From NCBI GenBank assembly GCA_020086605.1, contig JACBWW010000007.1:22004472-22068471 (forward strand): 64,000 nt of DNA, given 5' to 3'. The position numbers and the translations under genes were made by a program. Of the stretch, positions 50,701-62,236 are shown one piece after another. Below the pieces are notes generated by a model that worked only from the letters and a program-made list of their open reading frames with translations, searched no databases and was not told where the DNA came from. Numbering within the stretch: position 1 is the stretch's first letter; the number at the start of each line of letters is the position of its first letter. Origin of the DNA: Lanius collurio (Eukaryota > Chordata > Aves > Passeriformes > Laniidae).

Positions 50701-52261
50701 CAGAAGTTTGCAACCAAATGCCTATTTTTCAGTGAAAACACTTTTTTTAAAGGATACATTTCTTTGTTTCTTCTGTGTTTGTTTTCTTGGGGTTTATTTG
50801 TATGGATCCTCAGTTCTTTTTGTCTCTACCATGCTCTGCAAGTAAGAGAAGAAATATATTATTGGAAGGAAGTATTTAAAAGAAATGTCATCATTATAGA
50901 GGTCTGGCAATTTGTTTTTAAGATCAGACTAGTCATTTTTATGCCCCTTTAATTATTTTACTATGATGACATACTTCAATTAGAATAGAGTTTTTCAACA
51001 ATAACTTAAGATCTTTTACGATTTACATTTTCTTTTAATATCAATGATGATTGTTTTGAAAGGACTTGAATTGAAGAATACTGCTGAACTCCTGGAAAAT
51101 GTCATGACATTTAAAATACAACTTTCAACCTCTACTATACTGGATGCTTAAGTGTTAAAACATTCACGTTCTTATATGCATATGACACATTTTCCATCTT
51201 CTTGTATCTTCAGAAATACTTTGCAGCCGAGCAAACATATAAACTGCACTGAATTATGCATGAAAAAATATTTTAGGGCTCCATCTGCTCGGCATTTTTT
51301 ACAGTTTGTTTCTGAAGTTAAAAATGTTTATACTGCATTATATTAGGTATAAAACTAGTTGCAGCCCCTTAATGGATTTTATTTCCTAATATTCTGTATT
51401 ATCACTTGACTAAACACATATCTAGTAATAACAGAAGGAGAAAGATCCTAGTTCAGCAGGGCATTGAAACAAGGTTTGCAATTTAGCCATTTTAATTATT
51501 CTACTGTGTTCAGAAATTTTGCTGATTGAGACTGTCCAAGAGAAGATACTCAGATTAAGTAATGTACAATATTTTCTTCTTACTACCAATATCTTTAATT
51601 TACTCTAAAACAAAAACATTTTGCATATTTTAATTACCAGGTGTTTCCAACCTTTCCTATTCTATAATTTTAGGCTATGTCCATTAGATATTTGTAAGCT
51701 TGCCTCCATCCTTACTTCTTGTTGAAAGTACAATGCAAGTTAATATTATTTTCTGAGCTCTATAGCCAATTACTTCTGTTACTAGGATACTGTTTACCAT
51801 AAAGATCATGATGTAGAATGTACTGGATAAAAAGGAATGAAAAACACAGAAAAATGAAAATATTTCTGAGGGGATAAATATAAAAGCATTGATGGTCAAC
51901 TACTATCCAGCTATAAAATGTACCTTTTTACATGGGTCTCAAGAAGCAACACTAAATCTGTTAGATTCCATTGTTAAAACAGAAGACAAAAAATATTTAA
52001 ATGAGAGGTGAAAGATGCATTTTACACATGGAGATAGAAATGAGCTGAGCCTAGTATTAGCTACTGTTACATTGGCTTATGGCTCCACAGACATATAATG
52101 CTGTTGAAAGGACAGCAAATGAACTAAAATCTAGGAAAAGTGGATTCAAGCATAAAATATATGAATTTGTCATGAACCACAGAAAGATATAAAAAAAAAG
52201 TACACCAGCTGTGCTTACACTTGGATGTATATTGTATATTGATGTATACTTGGAAGTGTAT
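47731..52261. other. Downstream flank, no identified gene
   Basis: No open frame here looks like a known protein. Sequence just after the SINE to about 48120 is moderately GC-rich and may be an old unrecognised repeat. Positions 49832-49870 resemble the head of a tRNA-derived repeat. The rest is AT-rich and unremarkable. Confidence 0.45.
49832..49870 (+). mobile_element. Possible remnant of a tRNA-derived repeat
   Basis: CTAGCGGTAAGGACACTCACCTGGG resembles the CAGTGGTTAGGGCACTCACCTGGGATGTGGGA block that I recall from old reptile and bird tRNA-like repeats. No clear B box follows, so it is only a fragment, and a chance match is possible. Confidence 0.3.
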
Positions 52262-52920
52262 TTGAATTGTGGCAGTCTGGTGAAGTTTCCACTGACTGGA
52301 AAAACGAGAACATAACCCCCATTTTTAAAAAGGGTAAAAAGGAAGACACAGGGAACTACAGGTAACCCAGTCTCACCTTTTTGCCTAGCAAGTTTGTGGA
52401 ACAGATCCTCCTGGAAACTGTGCTAAGGCCATGGAAGATGAAGGGGTGATAGGTGACAACTGACATGTCTTCACTAAGGGCAAATCCTGTATGACAAATT
52501 CGGTGGCATAGTAAGAGGGACAGGAGGGCTGGAGCAGCTCTCCTATGAAGACAGGGAGTGAGAGTTGATGCTGTTGATCCCAGAGAATGCTCTGTGCAGA
52601 CCTTTGAGCAACCTTCCAGTACCTAGAGTGGGTTAAAAGAAAGCTGGAGAGGGACCTTTTACCAGGGCATGTAGGTTTTAAACTAAAAGAAGGCAGGTTG
52701 AGATTGGATGTAAAAATTCTTTACTGTGAAAAGGATGAGACACTGGAACAGGTTGCTCAGAGAGGTTGTTGGTGCCCCAGCCCTGAAAGTGTTTGAGGCC
52801 AGGTTGGATGGTGCTTTGAGCAACCTGGTCAAGTGGAAGGTGACCCCACCCATGTCAGGAGGTTTGGAAGGCGATGTCTTTAAGGTCCCTTCCAGGACAA
52901 AAAGTTCTGTCATTCTATAA
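52262..52920 (+). mobile_element. CR1 LINE, plus orientation, internally deleted
   Basis: The left part encodes a recognisable piece of CR1 reverse transcriptase, reading about DWKNENITPIFKKGKKED and then GNYR with a stop after it. At about 52505-52515 it jumps to the distal region: GGCTGGAGCAGCTCTCCTATGAAGACAGG, AAAGCTGGAGAGGGACCTTTT, CACTGGAACAGGTTGCTCAGAGAGGTTG and GGCCAGGTTGGATGG. It ends with GGTCCCTTCCAGG and a degraded TCTGTCATTCTAT octamer tail. Most of the reverse-transcriptase region between the two parts is missing. Open frames at 52683-52920 are repeat sequence, not genes. Confidence 0.9.
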
Positions 52921-53442
52921 AAAGCTCAGTTTGACTTGGATAGCTATGAAGCCCTATATCTGATGGAGGAAGTCCCTCTAAATGCCTAATTTTCATACAT
53001 AAATTTAATGCATAAGTGTAGATGACTTTGAAGGTGGCCAGAGGTATGTCATGTTTGTGTTAATTGTAAACAATACAATTAAACACAAAAAGAAATTCTC
53101 AAAGCTAAATGTAGAGGAGGAAGCAATCCAGAAATACTGAGTTTGGAACCTGTTGGAGATCTGGGACAAGGGACATCCTTCAGCATTGCCAGCAGCTTTT
53201 ATGGTAAGTCCATTCTTATTCCCTGAATAAAATTAAATAAATACTTAAGAGTGATTTCACCAGACTGTTTCGATCAATGTTACAATAACACAATGTTACC
53301 AAATACTTAGACAAAGTAAATGTTGGGGCAGATAAGAGGTATTAATTTAAGAAACATGATGACTGCCTCTAGCAAGAAAGAAATTATTCTTTACTTCACG
53401 TACATTTAAAATGTTTTGTGTTTGGACAAGTATCCTGCTGGG

Positions 53443-53470
53443 TTTTTTTTTTGTTTTTTTTTTTTTTTTT
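53443..53470 (+). repeat. T-rich run
   Basis: T10, G, then T17. Confidence 0.9.
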
Positions 53471-53990
53471 GAATGAAAGACATTAATAGAAACTGATTCA
53501 GATTTGTTGGAATAAATGCTATGATCCCAGACTGAAAATGTAATATATACACATTTTTAATTCTGTTTAAACCCCATTTGTGCTTAAATGTGGACACATA
53601 AATTTGTTTTGGTATGAATCATTAAGACAATAATTCTGCATTCTCATTTCTCTTCCTCACTGTAACTCTGCTCTTTACCTACTTCCATTACAATGTAACA
53701 TCATGATCCTAAGTACTGTCAAATAACATGTCAAATATAACACCAAATAAAATTCTAATACTGCTAATTGCTACTACTACTAAATAAAACTCTAAAGCCT
53801 CTTAAAATGTAGCTTCCAAAGGAATAACATCATTTAGAAGCATAAATTAATCCTTGTTCACTTTTGTGCTTACAAGGTTAAACTGCAAACCAGCAGCTGG
53901 GTAAGCTCATTAAAAAAGTCTCATTCTATCTACATTAGCTGCCCCAAAATCTGAAGTAAAGCCATATTCAAAACTGAAGTAATTTGACAT

Positions 53991-54040
53991 TAGCAAAATA
54001 TCAGACTCAGACCATTAACAAAATATCCGACTCAGACTCA
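53991..54040 (+). repeat. Two-copy 25-bp tandem duplication, diverged
   Basis: Units TAGCAAAATATCAGACTCAG-type at 53991-54015 and TAACAAAATATCCGACTCAG-type at 54016-54040, with a few substitutions. Confidence 0.85.
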
Positions 54041-57000
54041 CTATACTATAAGCATGCATTTCCCTGCACTTTTTAAGGAATTATTTCCATTGACTTCCTC
54101 ACAAAATGTAGCATGATACAATATATCCAAGAAACAAAACATCCAAAGGATGATGAAAATTTCCTCTGGACAGATATCTCTCTTAATGGGTTGGGATCCT
54201 GATTGCTTGTTTCTGTTTCTAAAAATTCATAATTCACGGAAGAATACAATAGAGAAATTAGCAATGAACCCTCCAAAAAACATGAAAAGAAAGAGATATT
54301 TCTAAAGATTTTAGTGTGTCAATCTTTCTGGAACATAAAATAGTGAGAAAAAGAAAGGTTCAGGGCTGAAGCAGGATACACTCCAATCTTATGCATTATT
54401 AATTACCTTAACAAAAGTGGCATGTACTTGTCAACATTAATTAGAAAATTCAAAGCATATCAATCTTTTAAAGGAGTGTCACATTATGAAGCCTACCCAA
54501 TGTAACTGATTATTCAGAACAGATAATATGCAATTTTTAGTGGACTGTCTACAAATTCTACTAATCACCTTAGATGAAAATCAAGCCTAGTGATCACAGA
54601 AAAGTATGGTTTCTTTATCTATGTTTCAATATTAATTTACATTTATTTTTGCATAATTGAAATGAATTAGAATAAATGTGCATCAGTTAAGAAGTCAGTA
54701 GCCTGATTTCAGCAGAAAGTTAAATTTCAGTTTTACAGAAATGTTTTTTGCACTTTTTTTTCTATTTCTGTCCATCAAGTTTATATCCTCTTTATTCCAT
54801 TGCAATTTTGCTCATTTTCATCATCAAAGAGAAGCAGCGTTTTCTAAGGAAGAGATGAAGGCTGTTGCTAACTTTGAGAAGCAATTAACACAAGATACTC
54901 AGGGTGGAAATCCAATGGAGTAGGGGAATGAGGTTTAGGAATAAGGTTTAATCACTACTTCAGAAGACATACCAATGCAGATAAGTGAATCTGCAGCTAA
55001 GTTCCTGTAACTGGTGGCTACCTCTAATAAAACACCCTTAAATGATTTAATTTCATGTAAGTCTCCTCTCCTCGCCTGTCCATTTTATTCAACAATGCAT
55101 TAATCAAGGGAAGTCCTGCTAAACTTAGTAGTAGTGATACTGATGACTTTCAAGTCTTTCACTACACCCACATTAGAGGGAAAGCTGAGGGGGAGATGGC
55201 AAAGGACAAATGTGCAGAGGAAGGGATTGTGTAGGCTTGGCTAGAGAGGTAGCCCACAAACTGAGTGAGGAGACAACCTACCAGCTGAAATGATGATGAG
55301 GGAAGGAAAGAGGTGAGGGTATGACCAAATGCACCAGAGAAACAAAGCCATAGTATCAACAAAGGTACAGCTTTCATCAGAGTAGAGAAGGGAGTAATAT
55401 CTCAGCCCTGAAAAATAAACTGAAAATTTTGATTATTCCTCTGAATGTCAGAATTTGTAAATAGACTTGGACTACATGGTTTCCCTGGCTACAAAGGCTT
55501 CTTATCTCTCAGAGGTAAATGATGAAAATATAAATGGTTCATGATGAATGCATTCAACCATAGCCATTAAACACTAAACAGTTTGGAGGAAAGATTCTAG
55601 AGTCTTCCATAAAAAAAAAAATTATGTAACTCATTTAAACTAATTTATTGTTAGGAGGCCTTTGAAAGCAGGTACTGAAGCCATTGTGTGTAGCTGCATG
55701 TCTAACTACATTGTCTGTCAACTTTTTCTCATTGTCCTTGTATGAGTAAGATTGGATAACACTGACAGTTAAAAAGCCTTGATTTAACTTGCATAGATAT
55801 ATCTGGAGATCCATGCCAGACCTGAGTTCATTTAAAATGTTGCTTGACAACCTGATCCTTTGAACTCAGTCTGTTCTTGATCTTGCACCTCTATGTTGCC
55901 ATGGCTCCCAGATTAAATAATATAACTCTTCTGCCCTAAAGGCACACCAACAACTAACACTGAGGTCTTCTTGGTTGTGCTTTCTCTTCTGGAATACTGA
56001 TGCACAAAATCTCTTCATGCACAAGCATGCACATCATTAAGTTTCCTTTATAAACCTCCAGAATACCCTTTGGAAGAAAAAGCAGAAAAGGATGCAACTA
56101 GAATTTCTAAAACTCCATTAAAATGATTGTTATGGTGTCCACCCTGTTAACCTTTATGATAGTATTTTCCACAGTAGCTGTTAAATTGCTTCCTGAAATG
56201 TGCCAGAACAGGTGACATTGGCAGTAATGTCTTCATTTTACCCACATCTTCAATAAGTAAAAATGACTCTAAGTCTTCACCAATAATAATGATGCCCGAA
56301 GAAAATATTGCCCCTATCTTTCTGTAAGGTGTAAGAATTGTAAAGGACATACCATTGTCACACCCAGTGAAGTGCCCTTTGGAATATCATAAACAAAATG
56401 CAACATAAAATAACAATACATGTCATGTGTTAGGAATCTAGGTTCATAAATGTATTCCCAATGTAAGCAGTTTTTCTTCATTGAAAAGCATGGTAGTCTA
56501 AAGAGTAGCAGCAAACAATTTTCCTGTGAAAGGCTTGAGCTGTGGGAGGTAGTGGAAAGCTTTGTTATGTCATGTAGTACTCAAAAAATCATGATTTCTT
56601 GCTTAGATATCTAAATTTTAAATTATTTTTCAAATGTTTACCACTCTAGTTTATATTCAAACTGTGAGATATGTAGTCATAGTGGTAAAAATTTCCCAGC
56701 AATCACAATATTTTCAAAGAACTATCTTTAGTGAAGCAGAATATTCATCTAAAAGGGGACTTTTTTTTTTATTAAATTATGAAACTTTTGGTTGTGTAAT
56801 TATAGAGGAAAACTAGATTAAATAAACTTAATTGGATTTTATTTCAAATATTATATATTTTTGATAAAATTATTTTCCTTGATCTATTCTTTTTTCTTTC
56901 TTTCTTTTTAGTTCTTGCTCTTTTTGTTTAGAATTTTTTTTAAGATTAAGAAAATGTCGGCATTTTCCCTTTTTTTTTGAGTTTTTTGAGACAAACTTGA

Positions 57001-57880
57001 ACATGTTCTAATGAAAACTTTAAATTTTGACAAAATGCCTGTCTCTCATTAGTAGAAAATATAAGAACAATTTTGCTGCTAAGTCAGTGTTGTAATTCAC
57101 CTGTTTTCTGGGATTACTGCTCTTGTGTATGTCCTGAAAGCATTATTGCAAGTTAAAAGGAAAAATGTGTGTCTGATGCCTACAATGAGGGATGTGAATC
57201 CATATATCAGCTCACAAGTAGAAGGGAATCATTTTTCAAATACCAACTCTCAGCTATCTGTGACTTAACTCTGAGAGTTAGGTACCTTATGTTTTGCTGT
57301 AAAATACAACATTCTGTTGTAGTTCAGCATTGCTTAAAAAGACATTTCTCAGCCAGTTTATATTTTTCTTTTCTGAGGAATACAAAGTTCTGTCTCTACT
57401 AAAGGGTGACCTTTTTTTGTGATATTTATTGCTGCTCTGTGAGTATTCCCTGCTCTCTGCCCTTTTTTAAAAGGCTTTGGAGCACACATTATTTCAGTGT
57501 TCAAGACACGTTAGTGTTTTATTGTTCCAGTCAGTGTTTCAGTAGGGTGCTCTGTTACTGCCAGAGCACAGATACCTCCCTTCAGCTCAGTGTTAGATAA
57601 CATAGATCCTTGAATCAGATTACAGAAACAGAGAAAAACCATATGGCTGGGAAATTAGTCTCTATCATATGTAGTACTTTTACCACGTTCATATCTTTGA
57701 ATTTATAGGGTGTGCAAAGGCCTCTCACATAAAAGGTCCAAGACAGGGAGAAACTGTGCCCTTCATGCTGGAGGAGTTCATCAGATATAGCACTGCTTCC
57801 TAATGATGAGAAAGAAGGGACTCCGGTAGAAGTATTTCCTGTGTTTCTGGTGATTTTTTTCCTTGACTTGAAAAGCAAGA

Positions 57881-57926
57881 TAGTACTGAAATAATACTGA
57901 AACAATACTGAATAACACTGAAACAA
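57881..57926 (+). repeat. Four-copy array of about 11 bp (AATACTGAAAC)
   Basis: Successive imperfect units AGTACTGAAAT, AATACTGAAAC, AATACTGAAT, AACACTGAAAC. Confidence 0.85.
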
Positions 57927-58397
57927 TGAAGATGAATTCCCAAACTAGACTATAACTATTCTGCACTATGATGATAACTATGATCTTTTAAAGAACATCT
58001 GAAATTTCATGGTTTATCAGTCTGTGTGAGTTCCTTGCATCCACATTTTTGGCTGTAGATACTGTTTAAAACAGTTTATTAAGTGTAATCTACTGCCCAC
58101 ATCAATACTAATATACTTAGCATTAGTCTTCCATGCTGTGTTGCAAGAGCTCTGATTCTCCTGCCTCCTCACTAGAAGCTTGTTTGCCACCCATCAAGTC
58201 ATCATGATATGCCAGTTATTTTTTTTTACTTTATTTCAAACATGATGCACAGGATCCCCTCAGAAATGCAATGCTAGGAACTCTGGAGCTGTCAGCACCA
58301 GTGGCAGGGTTTCCCCAAAAGGAGAGATCCTTTTTCAACACAGCTATAAAGCCTTAACTAAACAGATAAATAAGATAAAGTTGTAGATTAGGGCTTC

Positions 58398-58468
58398 GGG
58401 TTTTGTGGTTTTTTGAGGGTTTTTTTTTTCTTTTTTTTGGTTGGTTGGTTTGTCTTGGTTTGTTTTTT
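58398..58468 (+). repeat. T/G low-complexity tract
   Basis: GGGTTTTGTGGTTTTTTGAG, then long T runs and (GGTT)n; same flavour as 14735-14788 and the reverse of the A/C tract at 35527. Confidence 0.85.
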
Positions 58469-61400
58469 AAATAGTATAACCAGCCAGCCCTGTTCCACCT
58501 GGGACAACTGGAATTTCCAGCTCTGTCACTTTGGTAATCAGTCACTGGAGGCAAGGCTGCTTTTTCAGCCCAAAAGTCAGTCTTCACTCTTGTGATTTCT
58601 AGTCCTTCAAACCATCACAACCTTGCCCTGTACTTCTTCCCTTTTTTTTCTCCCCAGGAGTAGGCCACTTTTGGACACATTCCCCAACAGAGCAGTATTT
58701 TGGAGCAAGGGTTGGAGGCTTTGCTCTCTCCCTGCCACCCCTGTATTGAGGCAGGCAACTCCATGAATCTCTTGGCTATTCTCCTTCCCAAAGTTTCAGG
58801 GTTGTTTCACCCATCCCTCACATGTTTCAAGAGAGGCTCCATGTGACAGAGCAGAGGGATGAGAGGAAGGAAGGGGAAGAAGAAGGTAGTTTTAAAATGA
58901 TGGGATTTTTCTGTTTTGCCCTACCAACTGTTTCTAACAGGTATCAGCTGTACCTCTGACCCTCTCTCATGTCCATGCCTGTCTGCCACCTCCTCAGTGG
59001 AGGAGGAATACTTTGCAAAAGACATTTCATTGACTATGTATCGCCTACAGACTGGAGAGAGACCAAAATATTTCCCACTGTCAGTTTTAAACATGAGGTT
59101 GGCGTTTTCCCATCACAAGGAGCAAGCAGGTAAGCAGGAGATAGCCAAATTGTATTATTTCTTGTCATGACATCCTGAGAATTGGCAAATTTTAAGTGCC
59201 ATGTTATACTAAACTGACCTGGCATATATTCCAGGGGATATTTGTATTGCTTTATAAAATTTTGATACTATGTTTGAAGAGATAAAAATCAAGATAATCA
59301 AAGTATGAAAGAAACCTGAAAATGAGGACAGGGGAAGTAGGAATCTGTTTAAATATAACCAGGAGGGAGTAAAGAAAGGCCACTTGCTGAGGAAGACACC
59401 AAAATACTTTCTGAAGCATGAGAGTTCAAAATGCCAGCTTTAGTTTCATCCTAAATGAAGAAAATTAATTCAAACAGTAAGGGAGAAAACCCAGCTGCTT
59501 GTGGGTCAGGAGCCCCATGCAACAGATCAGGCTTTTGTTTACCTCCTCCTTCCTCAAAAAGACAGGGTGGAATGGAATCTATGTGAATGGGAACTTTAAT
59601 TACTAATTGTTTCTTATTTCAGTGGGATGCACTCAGCCTAATGCACTGGGATGACTGTGTTGTGACAGTCATAATTGCACTGGTGCTAACCCTAACATGG
59701 GGGAAAATTGGATTTTCTGATAAAAGATGCCAGACAGAGGAGAATCATTTTTTCCAGGTGTCTGAGGGGATGCCATTACCCATTGAAGGCACATTTTATT
59801 TTAAGCTTGATCTCTGTGGGAAAAATGCATCTGTATGACAAACTGAGGAAACAGCAAGTAAAGAGGATTAAACATATACAGAATATTAAGAAACCTTCTT
59901 TCAAATAGATGAAGGCATGGAGCTGTGTCTTTCAGTTGCATGGTTTGTCACTGGAAGTGCCCAAACTAAACAACTGAGTTCGCAGCAGCCACTGGGATGC
60001 ATGTATGCACAAGGAGCCAGTTTGCATAGAAAATCAGGGCTAAATAAAAAGAGTTTAAAAACCCAGGCTCTTGAATGGTAGCCTAGAAATGGATGGCAGA
60101 CTGCAGGTGGGAGATTGTGCTGGAACAGAATGCTTGAGTATTGTTAGTGTTTCCAAAGCTTTTGTCCAATTTAAGCACCTGTGTTGTCGGTTTGCTGAAG
60201 AGTAGGAGTTGCCTGTGAGGTTACACTGCAGATTTGCAGTGGATACTGTGGACTCTGGATCTGGAGCTAGCCAGAATTCACTGCAGAGACATGATTTTCC
60301 TGCACTGCCCTGTTTCCTTCTCATCAGTTGTTCTTTTACAAGAAACCCTTCTAAGTATTTCCAAAGAAGAAAAATTGATCTTTCTAGTAGTGAAGATTTG
60401 TGGGGATGAGTAAAAAAAGAATAATTGGTGCTGTGTGATGTTGCCTGACATAGTTTTAGCTGAGAGGGAAATGGGCTGATATCAGAAGTTGATGACTGCT
60501 ATAACAAATTGTGCATTCATACCATGGTGGGTTCATGTCGGCCCATCACCATTTTATCAAAAAAGGGACAAAAAATCTGGGGTTAGTATTGCTCAAAATA
60601 AAATTTAGCATGTTTCAATTTTGCTCCAGAAGAGAGTCTATCCTGTGTTCAAAATGTGGGTTTTCCTGGGGCTATGTTTGTATATTGGGGCGTTCTTTGT
60701 TTCTTTTTCATTGCTGCTGGGCTTTTTTTTAGTCAAGGCAGCACTCACCTGCAATGAATATGATTTTTAACTGTGTGCTTGAATTGCAAATTACAAAACG
60801 CAGATTTTGAGATGTCTGATAGTTTTTCCACACCATCCAAACCCATCTCCTTGCTTACTCCACAAAACAAATTAATACTGAATCCTGTAATAGATATACA
60901 TAACTCAAATAACCTTGATCTGAGAAAATTCCTCTAGCTGTGTCAGGCATATCCAGTATTCCCAGTCTAGGTGATAAGATGCAGTATGCTAATTTGCAAT
61001 AAAAACTCAAAGAAAGCTTCTGATGAATAAGTGTCAACTGCAAATGTGTGGAGATTAGTTTAAAAGCACTAATTAAATATTTTTTATTAATTTTTCAATA
61101 GTTATTAATATTGGTCTGCATGGAATTGCTTATTTAATCATGGTAACACAATAGTCCATATCATATAATCCTTACAAGACTCCAGAAGAGTCCCAGAATC
61201 CTGTGGCCTTCTGGAGACTGGTGCAGTAAAAAGTCAAGAGTTTGTTGTTTTACATTTTTAGCTCTCACTAATCTTTCTTGGTTTCTGTGCTAATATAATA
61301 TGTTTTCTGGTAAGCAGCTCTGGTTTTGTGTTTCTAGCACTCATAGAAAGTTATAATGGAATTACCTTATTTGAAGGAAAATATAGATATAAAACTGTAT

Positions 61401-61960
61401 ATACATTGACTGTAATACTTCATTTTTGAGTTATTCTTTTGGTAATATTTGTACATATTTTAGAGTGGTAGTAAGAAGAGAAAACTCTACTAAAAAATCC
61501 TTTTCATTTTGGTAATTTTATAGAACACAATGTCAGTCATTCAGCTCAAGAAACAAGCCATGCCAAAGAAAGTATGTAGTGGTTGAAGTCTCCTGTTTGA
61601 TATCTTTTCCTGTTGAAGAGAGAGGACCAAATACCTTGGAGAGTTTTAGGCACTTAGAAGTCATTTAATTTCAATTTAATCATAATTTCATCAATTTCAG
61701 TCCATGGAACTTTAGCATCTAAATGGCTTTGGCAATGTGGGTCAAAGAGAATCAACATATTTAATAACTATGTTCAGCCACACAGATTAACACCTATAAA
61801 ATGTCTCTGGGCTGAACTTACTCAACTGCAAAGGAGTCATAATTTTGCTTTATGGCATTACTATAGAAGTTACTTTTCTTAATTAAACAGACAACTTAAT
61901 CAAGTCATAGTTTTTTGTTTTTTGGTTTTTTTTCTTTTATCATAAATGATTTAGTGATGC

Positions 61961-62236
61961 TGTCACAGAATCACAGAACAGCTGAGGTGGGAAGGGACCT
62001 TTAGAGTTCATCTGGTCCAACCCCTGCCCAAGCCAAGCAGCCTAGAGCCAGTTGCTAAGAACCAGGTGCGATGGTATTTGAATATGTCCAAGGATTCATA
62101 ATCTCTCTGGGCAATCTGTGCCAGTGCTCAGTTACACTCACAGGAAAAAGAAGAGTTTCCTGATGCTCAGAGGGAACCTCCTGCGTTTCTTTGTGCCCAT
62201 TGCCTCTGGCTCTGTCCTTGGGCATCACTGACAGAA
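61961..62236 (-). mobile_element. CR1 LINE 3' end, minus orientation
   Basis: Starts TGTCACAGAATCACAGAACAG, then GTGGGAAGGGACCTTTAGAGTTCATCTGGTCCAACCCC, GTCCAAGGATTCATAATCTCTCTGGGCAATCTGTGCCAGTGCTCAG, GGAACCTCCTGCGTTTCTTTGTGCCCATTGCC. All are standard CR1 3' blocks in reverse complement. About 275 bp, 5'-truncated and better preserved than the other copies here. Confidence 0.92.

Larger units (their letters stand above)
52921..61960. other. Downstream flank with two candidate exons
   Basis: AT-rich sequence between two CR1 copies. It holds a 25-bp tandem duplication at 53991-54040, a minus-strand signal-peptide-like candidate exon at 55282-55407, an 11-bp tandem array at 57881-57926, a T/G tract at 58398-58468 and a plus-strand candidate exon at 58941-59129. 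I recognise no gene. Confidence 0.45.

Noticed and set aside
54741..54923. Open frame ending with SKEEMKAVANFEKQLTQDTQ as a gene
   Set aside because: The last 35 residues look protein-like, but the first half is Phe-rich noise and no splice site or homologue was recognised.
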